Positions 8,730-17,983 of a stretch of 64,000 nucleotides of DNA are shown one piece after another. The notes under the pieces are model-generated. The model did not search any database. It was not told the DNA's origin and worked only from the letters and a program-made list of their open reading frames with translations. Each line of letters begins with the position of its first letter. Position 1 is the first letter of the stretch. This stretch comes from Amantichitinum ursilacus (GTDB lineage Bacteria; Pseudomonadota; Gammaproteobacteria; Burkholderiales; Chitinibacteraceae). The stretch is taken from contig NZ_LAQT01000002.1 of NCBI RefSeq assembly GCF_001294205.1, positions 1-64,000 on the forward strand, written 5' to 3'. Position numbers and translations under genes: made by a program.

Positions 8730-10037
8730 ATGCAGATGCGTGCGCAACTGGCGGCGCAGATGCAGACGCTGGCGCAGTCCGAACGCTTTGGCGCCGAGGA
8801 TTTGCAGGCGCTGCAATCGATGCGGCTGCGCGCGTTGCTGCAGCATGCCTTGGCGCAAACCGATGAGTTGCGCGAGCGTCTGCACAGCGCGGGGCTGGCG
8901 CTGGCTGATATCGATACGGCGGCCACGCTGGCGCGCTTGCCGCTGCTGCCGCGTCGCACTTTGCAGCAACAATCCGCGCGCTTGACCAGCCACGCGCTGC
9001 CACCCGGCCACGGCCCGACCGGCGAGGTTAAAACCTCGGGTTCCACCGGCGAGCCCGTTACCGTAACGCGCACGGCCATCAACCAGTTGATGTGGATGGC
9101 GTTTACGCTACGCGAGCATCTTTGGCACCAGCGTGATTTTAGCGGCCGGCTGGCGGCCATCCGCGCCAATCTGGCGGGCAGCGCGCCCATCCAGGCAGCG
9201 GATTGGGGGCCGCCGGTCAATCTGTTGTATGCGTCCGGGCCGGGTTTTGCCATGCCCATCAATACCGCCATCAGCACGCAAAAAACATGGCTGGCGCAGG
9301 TTAAACCGCACTATCTGCTGACTTATCCCAACAATCTGGCGGCTTTGCTGGACGGGCCGGACGACGGCGGGTTCAGCGCCGTACGCCAGATCCGCACGGT
9401 GGGCGAAACCTTGAGCCCGGCATTGCGCCAGCGCGTGCACGACCAGTTGGGCATCGGCGTGGCCGATACCTACAGCTCGCAAGAACTGGGCGTGCTGGCC
9501 ATACAGTGCCCCGTCAGCGGGCTTTATCACGTGATGGAAGAAGGCTATATCGTCGAGATTCTGCGGCCCGATGGCGCGCCGTGTGCGCAAGGCGAAACCG
9601 GTCGCGTGGTGGTGACGGATCTGCATAACTACGCCATACCGTTGTTACGCTACGACATTGGCGATTACGCCAGCGTCGGCCCGGCCTGTCCGTGCGGTCG
9701 CGCGCATAAAACGCTGAGCGCCATTGCCGGGCGCGAACGCAATTTATTACGCATCGGCAAGCAACGGTATTGGCCGCTGGTGGGGTTTCATTCGTTTCGC
9801 GATATTGCGCCGATTATTCAGTACCAATTGCTGCAGCATAGCGAGCAATTGATCGAAGTCCGGCTGGTTTGCGCCACGCCGTTAAGCCCCGCACAACAGC
9901 AGGCATTAACTGCGGTCATCCAGTCCGCTTTGGGCCATCCATTCCAGTTGCAATTCGTGCAATTTGCAGATCGTTTGCCTTTATCAAGTAATGGCAAATT
10001 TGAAGAATTTGTCTGTTTGATGCGTCAGCCAGACTAG
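8730..10037 (+). CDS. PaaK/CapK-like adenylate-forming enzyme
   Basis: About 435 residues from the ATG at 8730. It carries the phosphate-binding loop TSGSTGEP typical of the adenylate-forming superfamily, the segment YSSQELG in place of the aromatic-acid ligase motif, a YDIGDYA ATP-binding motif, and GRERNLLRI near the hinge. It therefore resembles phenylacetate-CoA ligase, coenzyme F390 synthetase and CapK-like proteins of polysaccharide loci. A CPCG segment near 320 may bind metal. The acid substrate is unknown. It follows the methyltransferase with a 2 bp gap and precedes autotransporter AT1 after a 137 bp gap that contains a promoter, so AT1 is probably a separate unit. Another possibility is a role in modifying a surface molecule. 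Confidence 0.8.
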   Translation: MQMRAQLAAQMQTLAQSERFGAEDLQALQSMRLRALLQHALAQTDELRERLHSAGLALADIDTAATLARLPLLPRRTLQQQSARLTSHALPPGHGPTGEVKTSGSTGEPVTVTRTAINQLMWMAFTLREHLWHQRDFSGRLAAIRANLAGSAPIQAADWGPPVNLLYASGPGFAMPINTAISTQKTWLAQVKPHYLLTYPNNLAALLDGPDDGGFSAVRQIRTVGETLSPALRQRVHDQLGIGVADTYSSQELGVLAIQCPVSGLYHVMEEGYIVEILRPDGAPCAQGETGRVVVTDLHNYAIPLLRYDIGDYASVGPACPCGRAHKTLSAIAGRERNLLRIGKQRYWPLVGFHSFRDIAPIIQYQLLQHSEQLIEVRLVCATPLSPAQQQALTAVIQSALGHPFQLQFVQFADRLPLSSNGKFEEFVCLMRQPD

Positions 10038-10051
10038 CGGTAGGCGGCGAC

Positions 10052-10080
10052 TTGGCGAACTTGAAATTTGTCGCTAATAC
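10052..10080 (+). promoter_or_regulatory. Sigma-70-type promoter for autotransporter AT1
   Basis: TTGGCG at 10052-10057 and TAATAC at 10075-10080 are separated by exactly 17 bases, a good match to the housekeeping consensus. Transcription would begin near 10087 and give a leader of about 88 nt before the ATG at 10175, which has GAGAGAAG as ribosome binding site. Confidence 0.5.
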
Positions 10081-10174
10081 TCCGGTACACAGCCGTACAT
10101 AAGAAAAAGCCGTTACTGCATTTCCTTGCATTCTGGGCGTCGGAAATCCCTTGTTTTCTACGTAGAGAGAAGCC

Positions 10175-13100
10175 ATGAGAACCCGCACGTCCGCGTTTCG
10201 GCTATCGCCGATCAATTCCGTTTTGTCCGCCGCTTTTGTCGGCCTGGTTTCCACCGCCGCCTATGGCGCGCCTTGCCCGGCTCCAGCTTCCAACGATCTG
10301 TCGTTAAATAATGTGACCACCGATGCCGGTTGTACGGTTGCGCCCACGGATGTCACTTCGGTTGAAATCACCAATGGCAGCGTGGTGCAGGGTGATCTTA
10401 ACAACGGGGGCGAAATCTCCAGCGTGGGCCCCGATCTGGCGTTGATTGTCGATTCGTCGCAGATTCAGGGCAGCGTGATCAATAACGGCAATATCACCGA
10501 GCGCAGCGGATCTTCCAGTTCGGGCGGTGGGGCGCGCATTACCAATAGCCAGATTGGCGGCAATATCATCAATGGCGGCAGCATCCACACCACATTTCAG
10601 GCCATTAACATCAATGACGATCCGGCTGGCCTGCTGATCGACAATTCGGCAGTTACCGGTGATTTTTCCAATAGCGGCTCAATGACGCAGGCCAATAACG
10701 CCGATACGCTGCATATTGCCAACGGCAGCACCATCGGCGCAGTGCGCAATGAAAGCGGTGGCGTGATCGATAACGCGTATATCGCCGTGCATGTTGATTC
10801 CAATTCCACCGTGCAAAACGGCTTTTATAACAACGGCTCGATACACGGGCAGGAAGCGGTTTATTTTGATAACGCCACCATCAGCGGCGGCGGCTTGATT
10901 AATGACCTTAATGGCCAGATCAACGGCGATTCGCACGGGTTTTATCTACTCGGCAGCACGATCACCGGCGACGTGATCAACCACGGCAGCATCGATGGCT
11001 CGGAAGGCGCCATCGTGTTGAACAACAACACGGCCTTGCACGGCGGCATTACCAATACCGGATCGCTGCATTCGGACTGGCCAGGTTCGGCGGCGGTGCA
11101 GGTGGATAGCTCCACTGTGGATGGCAATATCGCCAACTCGGGCACGATTACGGCGCTGGATGGCGCGGGCATTGCCGTTACCGGCCAGAGCACCACCGGG
11201 GTGATCAGCAATGCGGCCAACAGCGCCATCAATGGCAACAGCAACGGCATTTACGTCAACAACAGCACCACCGGCAATATCGATAACAGCGGCAGCGTCG
11301 TCTCGGGCAATGGCGCGGGCGTGTATTTGCAAAACAACGGGAACGCCAGCCAGATCCTTAACCGCACGGGCGGCAGCATCACCGGCTCGGATTACGGCAT
11401 TCAACTGGCGCAAAGCCAGACCGGCTCCATCGAAAACAGCGGCACCATTTCCGGTGGCAATGCCGCCATTCTGTTGAGCGACAATTCCACCGTGGCGGGC
11501 GGCATCCTCAACAACGGCACGATCAACGGCGCCGGGCGCGGCATCATGGTGGACACCTCCGCCACCGGGGCCATCGACAACCTGTCCGGCGGCACCATCG
11601 CCGTCACCGACTACGGCATTCTGGTGACCGGTACCGGCGCAACGGTCACCGGCAATATCAGCAACGAAGGCCATATCAGCGGCAGCAGCGGCATCTGGCT
11701 GGCCGACGGCGCCACCCAGACCGGCGATATCAACAACAGCGGCACCATTGCCATCACCCATACCGGCAATAACAACAACGGTTTCTCGGCCACCGCCATT
11801 GAAATCGGCGGGGTCAGCAATCAGGCCGTCACCCTGGACGGCAGCATCAACAACAGCGGCCAGATCACCTCGGACCAGGCCGGCATCTTTGCGGTGGGTG
11901 CGGCCACGGTCACCGGTTCGATCACCAATAGCGGCAACATCAACGCCGCCATCGCCGGCATGGGCGCCACCAGCAGCGTGGTGAACAGCGTGGCCAACAC
12001 CGCCTTGATTCAGGGCGATGTGGTCAACACCAGCACCGGCACCATCCAGGGCACCGGCTACGGCATTGCGCTGGTGCAGGCGGGCGTGGATGGCAACGTG
12101 CTGAATCAGGGCACCATCAGCGTCGGCCAGGGCGGCATGTGGCTGGGCGGGCATGTGGGCGGTACGGCGTCCAATAGCGGCAGCATCACTTCCACCAACG
12201 GCCCGGGCTTGCTGATCAGCAATAACGCGGTGCTGGACCATAGCTTTAGCAATACCGGTTCCATTACCGGGGCGGAGGGCGCGGAGGTGGGGCCATCCAC
12301 GCTCAATGGCGATCTGGTGAATAGCGGCAGCATTACCGGCACCGCGGTGGGCCTGGATATCAACGGCGCCACCATCAACGGCCATGTGATCAACAGCGGC
12401 ACCATTACCGGTACGCAAGCGTTGGTGATCGCCAGCAGCAACACGCCGCTGACGGTGGACAACACCGGCACGCTGGCGGGCGCGGTGGAGCTGGGCAATG
12501 CCACGCTGAACCTGAACGCCGGCGCGGTGACGGGGGCGATCACCGGCGTCGGTTCCACGGTCAATATCAATACCGGCTACGCCGCGCAAAACACCATCAG
12601 CACCGGCACGCTGAATGTCGCCAGCGGCCAGTCGCTGACCACGGGCTTTGCGCTGGCCGCTACCAATGGCGTCAACAACAACGGCACGCTAAGCAGCAGC
12701 GCGCTGATCGATGCGGCGGTCACCAACGCCAGCGGCAGCGCGCTTAATCTGAATGGCGGCAGTGCGCGCGTGACCGGGGCCATCAATGGCGGGCTGGTTA
12801 ACGTCAACGGCAACTTCAGCACCGAAAACATCATTAACGCCGACGACATCACCGTCGCCAGCGGCGCAACGCTAACGCAAGCCAATGCGATCGCCACACC
12901 GACCTTGCATAACAGCGGCAGCGTAACCAGCACCGCCTTGATTGATGGCGCAGTCGCCAACGCGGATGGAGCGAGCCTGAACCTCGGTACCGGCTCTCGC
13001 GTAACGGGCGCGGTAACGGGCAGCGGCGCGACGGTAAATGTGCTGGGCGATTTCGCCAGCGAAAACACCCTCGCCGCCAACGCCGTCAATGTAAACAGCG

Positions 13101-15091
13101 GCGCTACGCTGACGCTGGCCAATGACCTGACCGCAACCAGCGTGAACAACAGCGGTACCATCGCCAACGCCGCCACCATCAATGGCGCGCTGGTGGGGGC
13201 GGATGGCAGCACGCTGACGCTGGAAGGGGCCAACAGCCGGGTGACTGGCGCGATTACCGGCGCGGGTTCCAGCGTGCTGGTCAACGGCACGTTCGCCAAC
13301 GAAAACACCATTAATGTGGGCAACCTGAATGTGGCCGCGGGCGGCGTGTTTAACGCCAACCAGAGCGTGACCACCGCCAATGGCATCAACAACGCGGGCA
13401 CGCTGAACAATAATTCGGTGCTGAACAGCGCGGTGGCGCTCAATGGCGGCACGCTGAATCTGGCCAGCAACGGCGCGCGCGTAACCGGCGCGGTAACGGG
13501 CACGGCGGGTTCGGTCATCAACGTGAACGGCGACTACACCACCGAAAACGCGTTTGGCGCGGACACGCTCAATATCGCCAACGGCGTGTTGTTTAAAGCA
13601 CGGCACGCCTTGGGCGCAACCACGGCGTTAAACAACAACGGCACGCTGGATGTGCGCGCCGCCACGCCCATCACGCTGACCGGCAACTATGTGCAAAGCG
13701 CCACCGGCGTTTACAGCATGGAAGCGCAATCCAACAGCCAGTACGGCAAGCTCAACGTCACCGGCACGGCGGCGCTGCCTGCCAATGCCAATATCTTTGT
13801 CGATGTGACCTCCGGCGCAAGCCTGACCGATGGCGTGTTGCCGGGCGTGATTACCTCGAACGGACTGACCGCATCCACGTTCAATGTCACCGATAACAGC
13901 GTGCTGTTCGACTTTACCGGCGTGATCAACGGCAACAATGTCGATCTGGATGTGAAGCGTGGCTTGTCGGTGACGCAGGTGGCGCAAAACACCAGCAATA
14001 ATCCGGCGCTGGGTGCCGCCGGTGCGCTGGACGCCATCATCACGCAAGGCGGCGCCACCGGCGATATGGCGCATGTGATCAACCAGTTGGGCACGCTGAC
14101 CAGCATGGACCAGATCAGCAAAGCGGTGACGCAAATGCTGCCGCTGGTGGCGGGCGGCACCACCTCGGCCACGGCCATGACGCTTAATCTGACCGACCGC
14201 GTGGTGCAGGCGCGCATCGAAAGCCAACGTGGTTTGTCGGCAGGCGATGGCTATGTCACCGAGCGCGAAATGTGGGTCAAGCCGTTTGGATCATGGGCGG
14301 ACCAGAAAGGTGATTACGACATTGCCGGCTACAACGCCGACAGCGCCGGTTTGATCATCGGGGTGGATGGCGGTGTGAGCGACAAGGACCGCGCGGGCGT
14401 GGCGTTTACCTATGCCCACACTCACGTCAGCGGCGACAGCACCGACGCGCCGCAATCGGCCAGCATCAACAATTATCAGTTGATGGGCTACGGCAGCCAC
14501 AGCATCAAACCGGGCACCGATCTGAGCTGGCAAGTGGACTACGGTCGCAACCATACCAGCGGTAATCGTGGCATTTATTTTGGCGATATCAACCGCACCG
14601 CCGACAGCAGCTATGACGGCTGGAACGCCCACGTCGGCGCCGGTATCGGCCAGAACATGCCGTTGAACGCCAACACCAACATCACCCCGTCCGTGCGGCT
14701 GGATTACCGCACCGTGCATAACGAGGGTTACACCGAAACCGGGGCCGATGCGCTGAACCTGCATGTGGATGACCAGAGCACCAACGAGCTGCTGCTGTCC
14801 ACCGACGCCAAGCTGTATCAAACCATCAACGACGAACTGTCGTGGACGGCCAATATTGGCGTGGGCTACGACTTGCTGTCGAAACAAGCGCAGATAACGT
14901 CAACGTTTGTGGGCGGCGGCCCGGCGTTTGTCACCTACGGCCTGAACCCGTCGCCATGGCTGTTCCGCGGCGGCGCAGGGCTGGTGCTGCATCGCTCCAA
15001 CGGGCTGGAAATCACCGCGCGGTATGACGGCGAAGGGCATAAGGACTTCTACAACCAGACGGTATCGCTGAAGCTGCGCAAGGACTTTTAA
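10175..15091 (+). CDS. Autotransporter AT1 with beta-helical passenger and C-terminal autotransporter barrel (type Va)
   Basis: This 1638-residue surface protein has a Sec signal peptide (about 1-32, ending in AAYGA). A Ser/Asn/Gly/Thr-rich passenger (about 35-1290) is built of some forty imperfect repeats of the form NSGSI-N-NG, expected to fold as a right-handed beta-helix. A junction around 1165-1275 contains TLTGNYVQ and VLPGVITS. The C-terminal barrel (about 1350-1638) ends in LRKDF. There is no catalytic triad or RGD, so adhesion or a structural surface role is the best guess. The junction and barrel are nearly the same as those of AT2 (34683-40442), while the passengers differ in length and sequence. 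A promoter lies upstream and a strong terminator downstream. Confidence 0.92.
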   Translation: MRTRTSAFRLSPINSVLSAAFVGLVSTAAYGAPCPAPASNDLSLNNVTTDAGCTVAPTDVTSVEITNGSVVQGDLNNGGEISSVGPDLALIVDSSQIQGSVINNGNITERSGSSSSGGGARITNSQIGGNIINGGSIHTTFQAININDDPAGLLIDNSAVTGDFSNSGSMTQANNADTLHIANGSTIGAVRNESGGVIDNAYIAVHVDSNSTVQNGFYNNGSIHGQEAVYFDNATISGGGLINDLNGQINGDSHGFYLLGSTITGDVINHGSIDGSEGAIVLNNNTALHGGITNTGSLHSDWPGSAAVQVDSSTVDGNIANSGTITALDGAGIAVTGQSTTGVISNAANSAINGNSNGIYVNNSTTGNIDNSGSVVSGNGAGVYLQNNGNASQILNRTGGSITGSDYGIQLAQSQTGSIENSGTISGGNAAILLSDNSTVAGGILNNGTINGAGRGIMVDTSATGAIDNLSGGTIAVTDYGILVTGTGATVTGNISNEGHISGSSGIWLADGATQTGDINNSGTIAITHTGNNNNGFSATAIEIGGVSNQAVTLDGSINNSGQITSDQAGIFAVGAATVTGSITNSGNINAAIAGMGATSSVVNSVANTALIQGDVVNTSTGTIQGTGYGIALVQAGVDGNVLNQGTISVGQGGMWLGGHVGGTASNSGSITSTNGPGLLISNNAVLDHSFSNTGSITGAEGAEVGPSTLNGDLVNSGSITGTAVGLDINGATINGHVINSGTITGTQALVIASSNTPLTVDNTGTLAGAVELGNATLNLNAGAVTGAITGVGSTVNINTGYAAQNTISTGTLNVASGQSLTTGFALAATNGVNNNGTLSSSALIDAAVTNASGSALNLNGGSARVTGAINGGLVNVNGNFSTENIINADDITVASGATLTQANAIATPTLHNSGSVTSTALIDGAVANADGASLNLGTGSRVTGAVTGSGATVNVLGDFASENTLAANAVNVNSGATLTLANDLTATSVNNSGTIANAATINGALVGADGSTLTLEGANSRVTGAITGAGSSVLVNGTFANENTINVGNLNVAAGGVFNANQSVTTANGINNAGTLNNNSVLNSAVALNGGTLNLASNGARVTGAVTGTAGSVINVNGDYTTENAFGADTLNIANGVLFKARHALGATTALNNNGTLDVRAATPITLTGNYVQSATGVYSMEAQSNSQYGKLNVTGTAALPANANIFVDVTSGASLTDGVLPGVITSNGLTASTFNVTDNSVLFDFTGVINGNNVDLDVKRGLSVTQVAQNTSNNPALGAAGALDAIITQGGATGDMAHVINQLGTLTSMDQISKAVTQMLPLVAGGTTSATAMTLNLTDRVVQARIESQRGLSAGDGYVTEREMWVKPFGSWADQKGDYDIAGYNADSAGLIIGVDGGVSDKDRAGVAFTYAHTHVSGDSTDAPQSASINNYQLMGYGSHSIKPGTDLSWQVDYGRNHTSGNRGIYFGDINRTADSSYDGWNAHVGAGIGQNMPLNANTNITPSVRLDYRTVHNEGYTETGADALNLHVDDQSTNELLLSTDAKLYQTINDELSWTANIGVGYDLLSKQAQITSTFVGGGPAFVTYGLNPSPWLFRGGAGLVLHRSNGLEITARYDGEGHKDFYNQTVSLKLRKDF

Positions 15092-15135
15092 GCGCAGGGC
15101 AGGGCGGTTGCTGCGCCCCGCAGTCAAGGCAGGAA

Positions 15136-15182
15136 ACGGCCCCCGCGGCTCCGGATGATTGGAGCGCGGGGGCCGTGTTTTT
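15136..15182 (+). terminator. Rho-independent terminator of AT1
   Basis: A GC-rich stem of about 16 pairs (arms 15136-15152 and 15161-15176, one imperfection) with an 8-nt loop is followed by a run of T residues (15178-15182). It starts 45 bp after the AT1 stop. Confidence 0.82.
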
Positions 15183-15205
15183 GTGGCGTGTTGCGGCGCA
15201 GTTGG

Positions 15206-15250
15206 CTGCGAGGGCGCTGGTTGCGAGGGCGCTGGCTGCGAAGAGGCTGG
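15206..15250. repeat. Three tandem 15-bp repeats
   Basis: Units at 15206-15220, 15221-15235 and 15236-15250 share the pattern YTGCGARGGCGCTGG; the third is diverged. They sit between the AT1 terminator and the palindromic element. No reading frame there looks like a real gene. Confidence 0.5.
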
Positions 15251-15270
15251 CTGTTGCATGCTTGCGCGCC

Positions 15271-15344
15271 ACTTTGGTGGGTGGGTCCAGACCCACCTTG
15301 GCAGAGCGCAGACATAGGGTGGGTCTAGACCCACCAGCCAAAGT
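15271..15344. repeat. REP-like palindromic element (GTGGGTC/GACCCAC family), copy 1
   Basis: Two short palindromes, each of the form GTGGGTC-n-GACCCAC with a 1-3 base centre, lie at about 15279-15297 and 15318-15335. They are enclosed by outer arms ACTTTGG (15271-15277) and CCAAAGT (15338-15344). The core ATAGGGTGGGTC recurs at 61110-61121. The rest of the 15092-15625 interval holds only the terminator, the tandem repeats and the toxin promoter region. Confidence 0.7.
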
Positions 15345-15625
15345 CCTGGGCCCGAACGCATCGGTATCGTCGGCGCAAGCGATCAAGGGTCGTCGCGTAA
15401 TGCGCTTGCGTACCACAAGCCTGTGAAACTGCGACGGTTTTTTATTGATCCGGCCCGCTGCCCTACTTCTCGTAAATCGGCCATCACGACGAGGACAAAA
15501 GTTGCGCCCGGATATTTCTGAACACATCCTGATTCGATGCATCTGACCGCTCTCACGGTGGATCGCACATTGAAAAGCGCGCCCGATCTGCGTGTACAAA
15601 TCAACGCAACGGAATATATAAAATC

Positions 15626-15979
15626 TTGTATATTGGCACTCAGCCGCCACTCAGGCGCATCGCATTTGTAGGCAGCGCATTGAAAGACCTGCGCGATTTT
15701 CCACAAACGGCACGGCGTGACGCTGGCCAACAACTAGACCAGTTGCAACGCGGGCTGGAGCCGGACGACTGGAAGCCGATCAGTACCGTCGGTAAAGGCG
15801 CACGTGAAATCCGTTTACACGACGAGACCGGCGCGTACCGCGTCATCTACGTCGCGCGACTGGCGCATGCCATTTATGTGCTGCATTGCTTTCAGAAAAA
15901 GAGCCAGAAGACTAGCCGGCCCGATCTGGAACTCGCTGAAAAACGCTACCGGGAACTTATGAAGGAGCAGGAAAAATGA
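15626..15979 (+). CDS. HigB-like toxin, RelE/ParE superfamily (Gp49-like)
   Basis: A 117-residue basic protein that looks like the RelE/HigB group of ribosome-dependent mRNA endonucleases (COG4679 type). It has the typical opening FVGSALKDLRDFP, the core segment GKGAREIRLHDETGAYRVIYVARL, and LHCFQKKSQKT, followed by a helical tail ending in ELMKEQEK. No ATG is available, so TTG at 15626 is taken as start, with a weak ribosome site. Its end overlaps the antitoxin gene by 4 bp (ATGA). Toxin-first order is the hallmark of higBA modules. The first few residues are uncertain. Confidence 0.85.
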   Translation: MYIGTQPPLRRIAFVGSALKDLRDFPQTARRDAGQQLDQLQRGLEPDDWKPISTVGKGAREIRLHDETGAYRVIYVARLAHAIYVLHCFQKKSQKTSRPDLELAEKRYRELMKEQEK

Positions 15980-16257
15980 CTGTTCAGCAATTCGACAGCA
16001 TCTGGGATGCCATTGAAGATTCGCCTGCCGAGGCCGCAAACATGAAGCTGCGTTCCGAGCTGATGATTGCGCTTAAGGCGCACTTGTCCAAGGCCGAATT
16101 GAGCCAGAGTGAAGCGGCCAGGTTGCTGGGCGTTACTCAGCCGCGAATTTCCGATTTGATGCGCGGCAAGATCAACCTGTTTGCGCTTGATGCGCTGGTC
16201 AATATGGCGGTGGCTGCCGGTTTACGCGTCGAACTCAAGGTAACGTCGGCGGGCTGA
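15976..16257 (+). CDS. HigA-like antitoxin, XRE family
   Basis: This 93-residue protein has an XRE helix-turn-helix at about 38-75 (LSQSEAARLLGVTQPRISDLMRG), as in COG5606 antitoxins paired with Gp49-like toxins. It would bind and neutralise the upstream toxin and repress their shared promoter. It is translationally coupled to the toxin by a 4-bp overlap. Its length is normal for the group. Confidence 0.88.
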   Translation: MTVQQFDSIWDAIEDSPAEAANMKLRSELMIALKAHLSKAELSQSEAARLLGVTQPRISDLMRGKINLFALDALVNMAVAAGLRVELKVTSAG

Positions 16258-16382
16258 TTTCCTTCTCGTTTGATATTTTTGAACGCTATGCGGGCGAAGT
16301 GCTGCGCCGTGCACTGCCAGCTGAATGCCCCGCTAAAGCCTGATCTGACCAGGCACCGTTCGACGTAATGCGGCGCGTTTTT

Positions 16383-16412
16383 GTAGGGTGCGTTACCCGT
16401 AGGGCAACGCAC
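16383..16412. repeat. Palindromic intergenic repeat (GTGCGTT/AACGCAC)
   Basis: TAGGG followed by arms GTGCGTT (16388-16394) and AACGCAC (16406-16412) around a centre containing ACCCGTAGGG. Elements of this pattern are common dispersed repeats in proteobacteria. A second GTGCGTT with altered flanks occurs near 16477. The stretch 16258-16555, between the antitoxin gene and the efflux operon end, holds no convincing gene. Confidence 0.6.
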
Positions 16413-16555
16413 ATTTCGATTATGCCGTGGACGCCGCATGTGCCCCGCATGGGCCGGAGCGTTCGGCCCCCCAAAGTGCGTTGTCCCGCAAGCGAAGACA
16501 AGATCCCCACCAGGTCGTGCACCCGACGGCGGCTCTGTCGGCAACGCGCATTGCC

Positions 16556-17983
16556 TTAGCGGCTAGTCGCCTCATCCCCCTGCGCATCGGCCCCGCCGCC
16601 GAACACCTTGTACAGCGTGACGCGGTTGGTGGCTTCGCTTAGTTGCAGCGTAATCAGCGCTTGTTGTGCGCTATACAACGCGCGCTGCGCCGTCAGCGTC
16701 AGCAGATAGCTGTCCACGCCGTTCTGGTAGCGCGCCTGCGCCAGGTTGTAGGTGCGGGTTTGCGCGGTGATCAGTGCGGTTTGCGCGTCCAGGCGTTGGT
16801 CCAGGCGCGCGCGCACGGCCAGTGCGTTGGCGGTTTCGCTAAACGCGGTCTGGATCGCTTTTTCGTATTGCGCCACCGCGATGTTCTTGCTGATCTCGGC
16901 GCTATCCAGCGAGGCCTTCAGCGCTCCGGCGTTAAAGATCGGCACGGTAATGCTGGGGATAAACGACCACGTGCGGGTGCCCGCGCTAAACAGCGTGGAC
17001 AGCGCGTCGCTGCCCACCCCGGCGGCCCCGGTCAGGCTAATGCCCGGAAAGAACGCTGCACGCGCCGCGCCGATGTCGGCGTTGGCGGCTTGCAGTGTGT
17101 GTTCTGCCGAGAGCACATCGGGCCGCTGCAATAACAGGCTCGATGGTGCATTAGCGTTGACGGGGGCCAGCGCAATGGCGGTGTTGCTGTCGTTGGCAGA
17201 CGGCAGCAATGCCGCAGGGACGGCGGTGCCCACCACCAGATCGAGCGCGTTGCGTGCTTCGTCCAGTTGCGTGGCGTAATTGGCGACGTCGGCGCGCGCG
17301 CTTTCGACGGTGGATTGCACGGCGGACAGATCGGTGCCCGAGGCCGAACCCGCTGCGTGCATCTGTTCGGTTAGCGCCAGCGTCTGGCGTTGGCTGGCCA
17401 ATGTTTGCTGCGCCAGCGCCACTTGTTTCTGGTACGCCGCCACAGTCAGCCAGTCACCTGCCACTTCGGCCAGCAGACTCATCCGCGTGCTGCGCTGGGT
17501 TTCTGCGGTGGCCAGCAGCGTTTGCCGGGCTTCGTTGCTCAGGCTGCGGATGCGGCCAAACAGATCGAGTTCCCACGCGCTAAAACCGACCGTGGCCGAC
17601 GCGCTGCGGCTTACCGTATTGCCATTGCCGCTGGTGGTCTGGCTGGCCCCGGCGCTGACGGCCGGAAACAGATCTGCCTGATCAATGCGGTAGGTAGCGC
17701 GCGCCTTTTCGATATTGAGCACGGCCACGCGCAGGTCACGGTTGTTGTGCAGCGCCAGCGCAATCACCTGGCGCAAACGGTCATCCAGAAACACACTGCG
17801 CCAATCCAGACTGGCCACGGACGGCGTGGCCGTGGCCGGGGCGCTGGCATCCGTGCCGTTAAATTGCGCGGGCACCGGCGAGGCGGGTTGTTGATATTGC
17901 GGGGCCATGCTGGCGCAACCGGCCAGCATGCTGGCGCCAAGCAGGCCCAGCGCCAGGCGCGAAGAAAATGTATTAAGCGTCAT
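16556..17983 (-). CDS. RND efflux outer-membrane lipoprotein (OprM/NodT family)
   Basis: About 475 residues from the ATG at 17983; an ATG at 17992 is also possible and lies within the end of the pump gene. The lipobox LAGC near residues 22-25 predicts a lipid-anchored, TolC-like trimeric channel. Two outer membrane efflux repeats follow. Segments such as DWRSVFLDDRLRQVI and RPDVLSAEHTLQAANADIGAARAAFFPGI are typical of NodT/OprM proteins. It is the third gene of an adaptor-pump-channel operon and overlaps or abuts the pump gene, giving a complete tripartite exporter. Confidence 0.95.
   Translation of the reverse strand: MTLNTFSSRLALGLLGASMLAGCASMAPQYQQPASPVPAQFNGTDASAPATATPSVASLDWRSVFLDDRLRQVIALALHNNRDLRVAVLNIEKARATYRIDQADLFPAVSAGASQTTSGNGNTVSRSASATVGFSAWELDLFGRIRSLSNEARQTLLATAETQRSTRMSLLAEVAGDWLTVAAYQKQVALAQQTLASQRQTLALTEQMHAAGSASGTDLSAVQSTVESARADVANYATQLDEARNALDLVVGTAVPAALLPSANDSNTAIALAPVNANAPSSLLLQRPDVLSAEHTLQAANADIGAARAAFFPGISLTGAAGVGSDALSTLFSAGTRTWSFIPSITVPIFNAGALKASLDSAEISKNIAVAQYEKAIQTAFSETANALAVRARLDQRLDAQTALITAQTRTYNLAQARYQNGVDSYLLTLTAQRALYSAQQALITLQLSEATNRVTLYKVFGGGADAQGDEATSR

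Noticed and set aside
14900-15361. A minus-strand frame with SQPAP repeats around the AT1 terminator
   Set aside because: It overlaps the 3' end of AT1 and the terminator; the repeated peptide is only the translation of the 15-bp DNA repeats.
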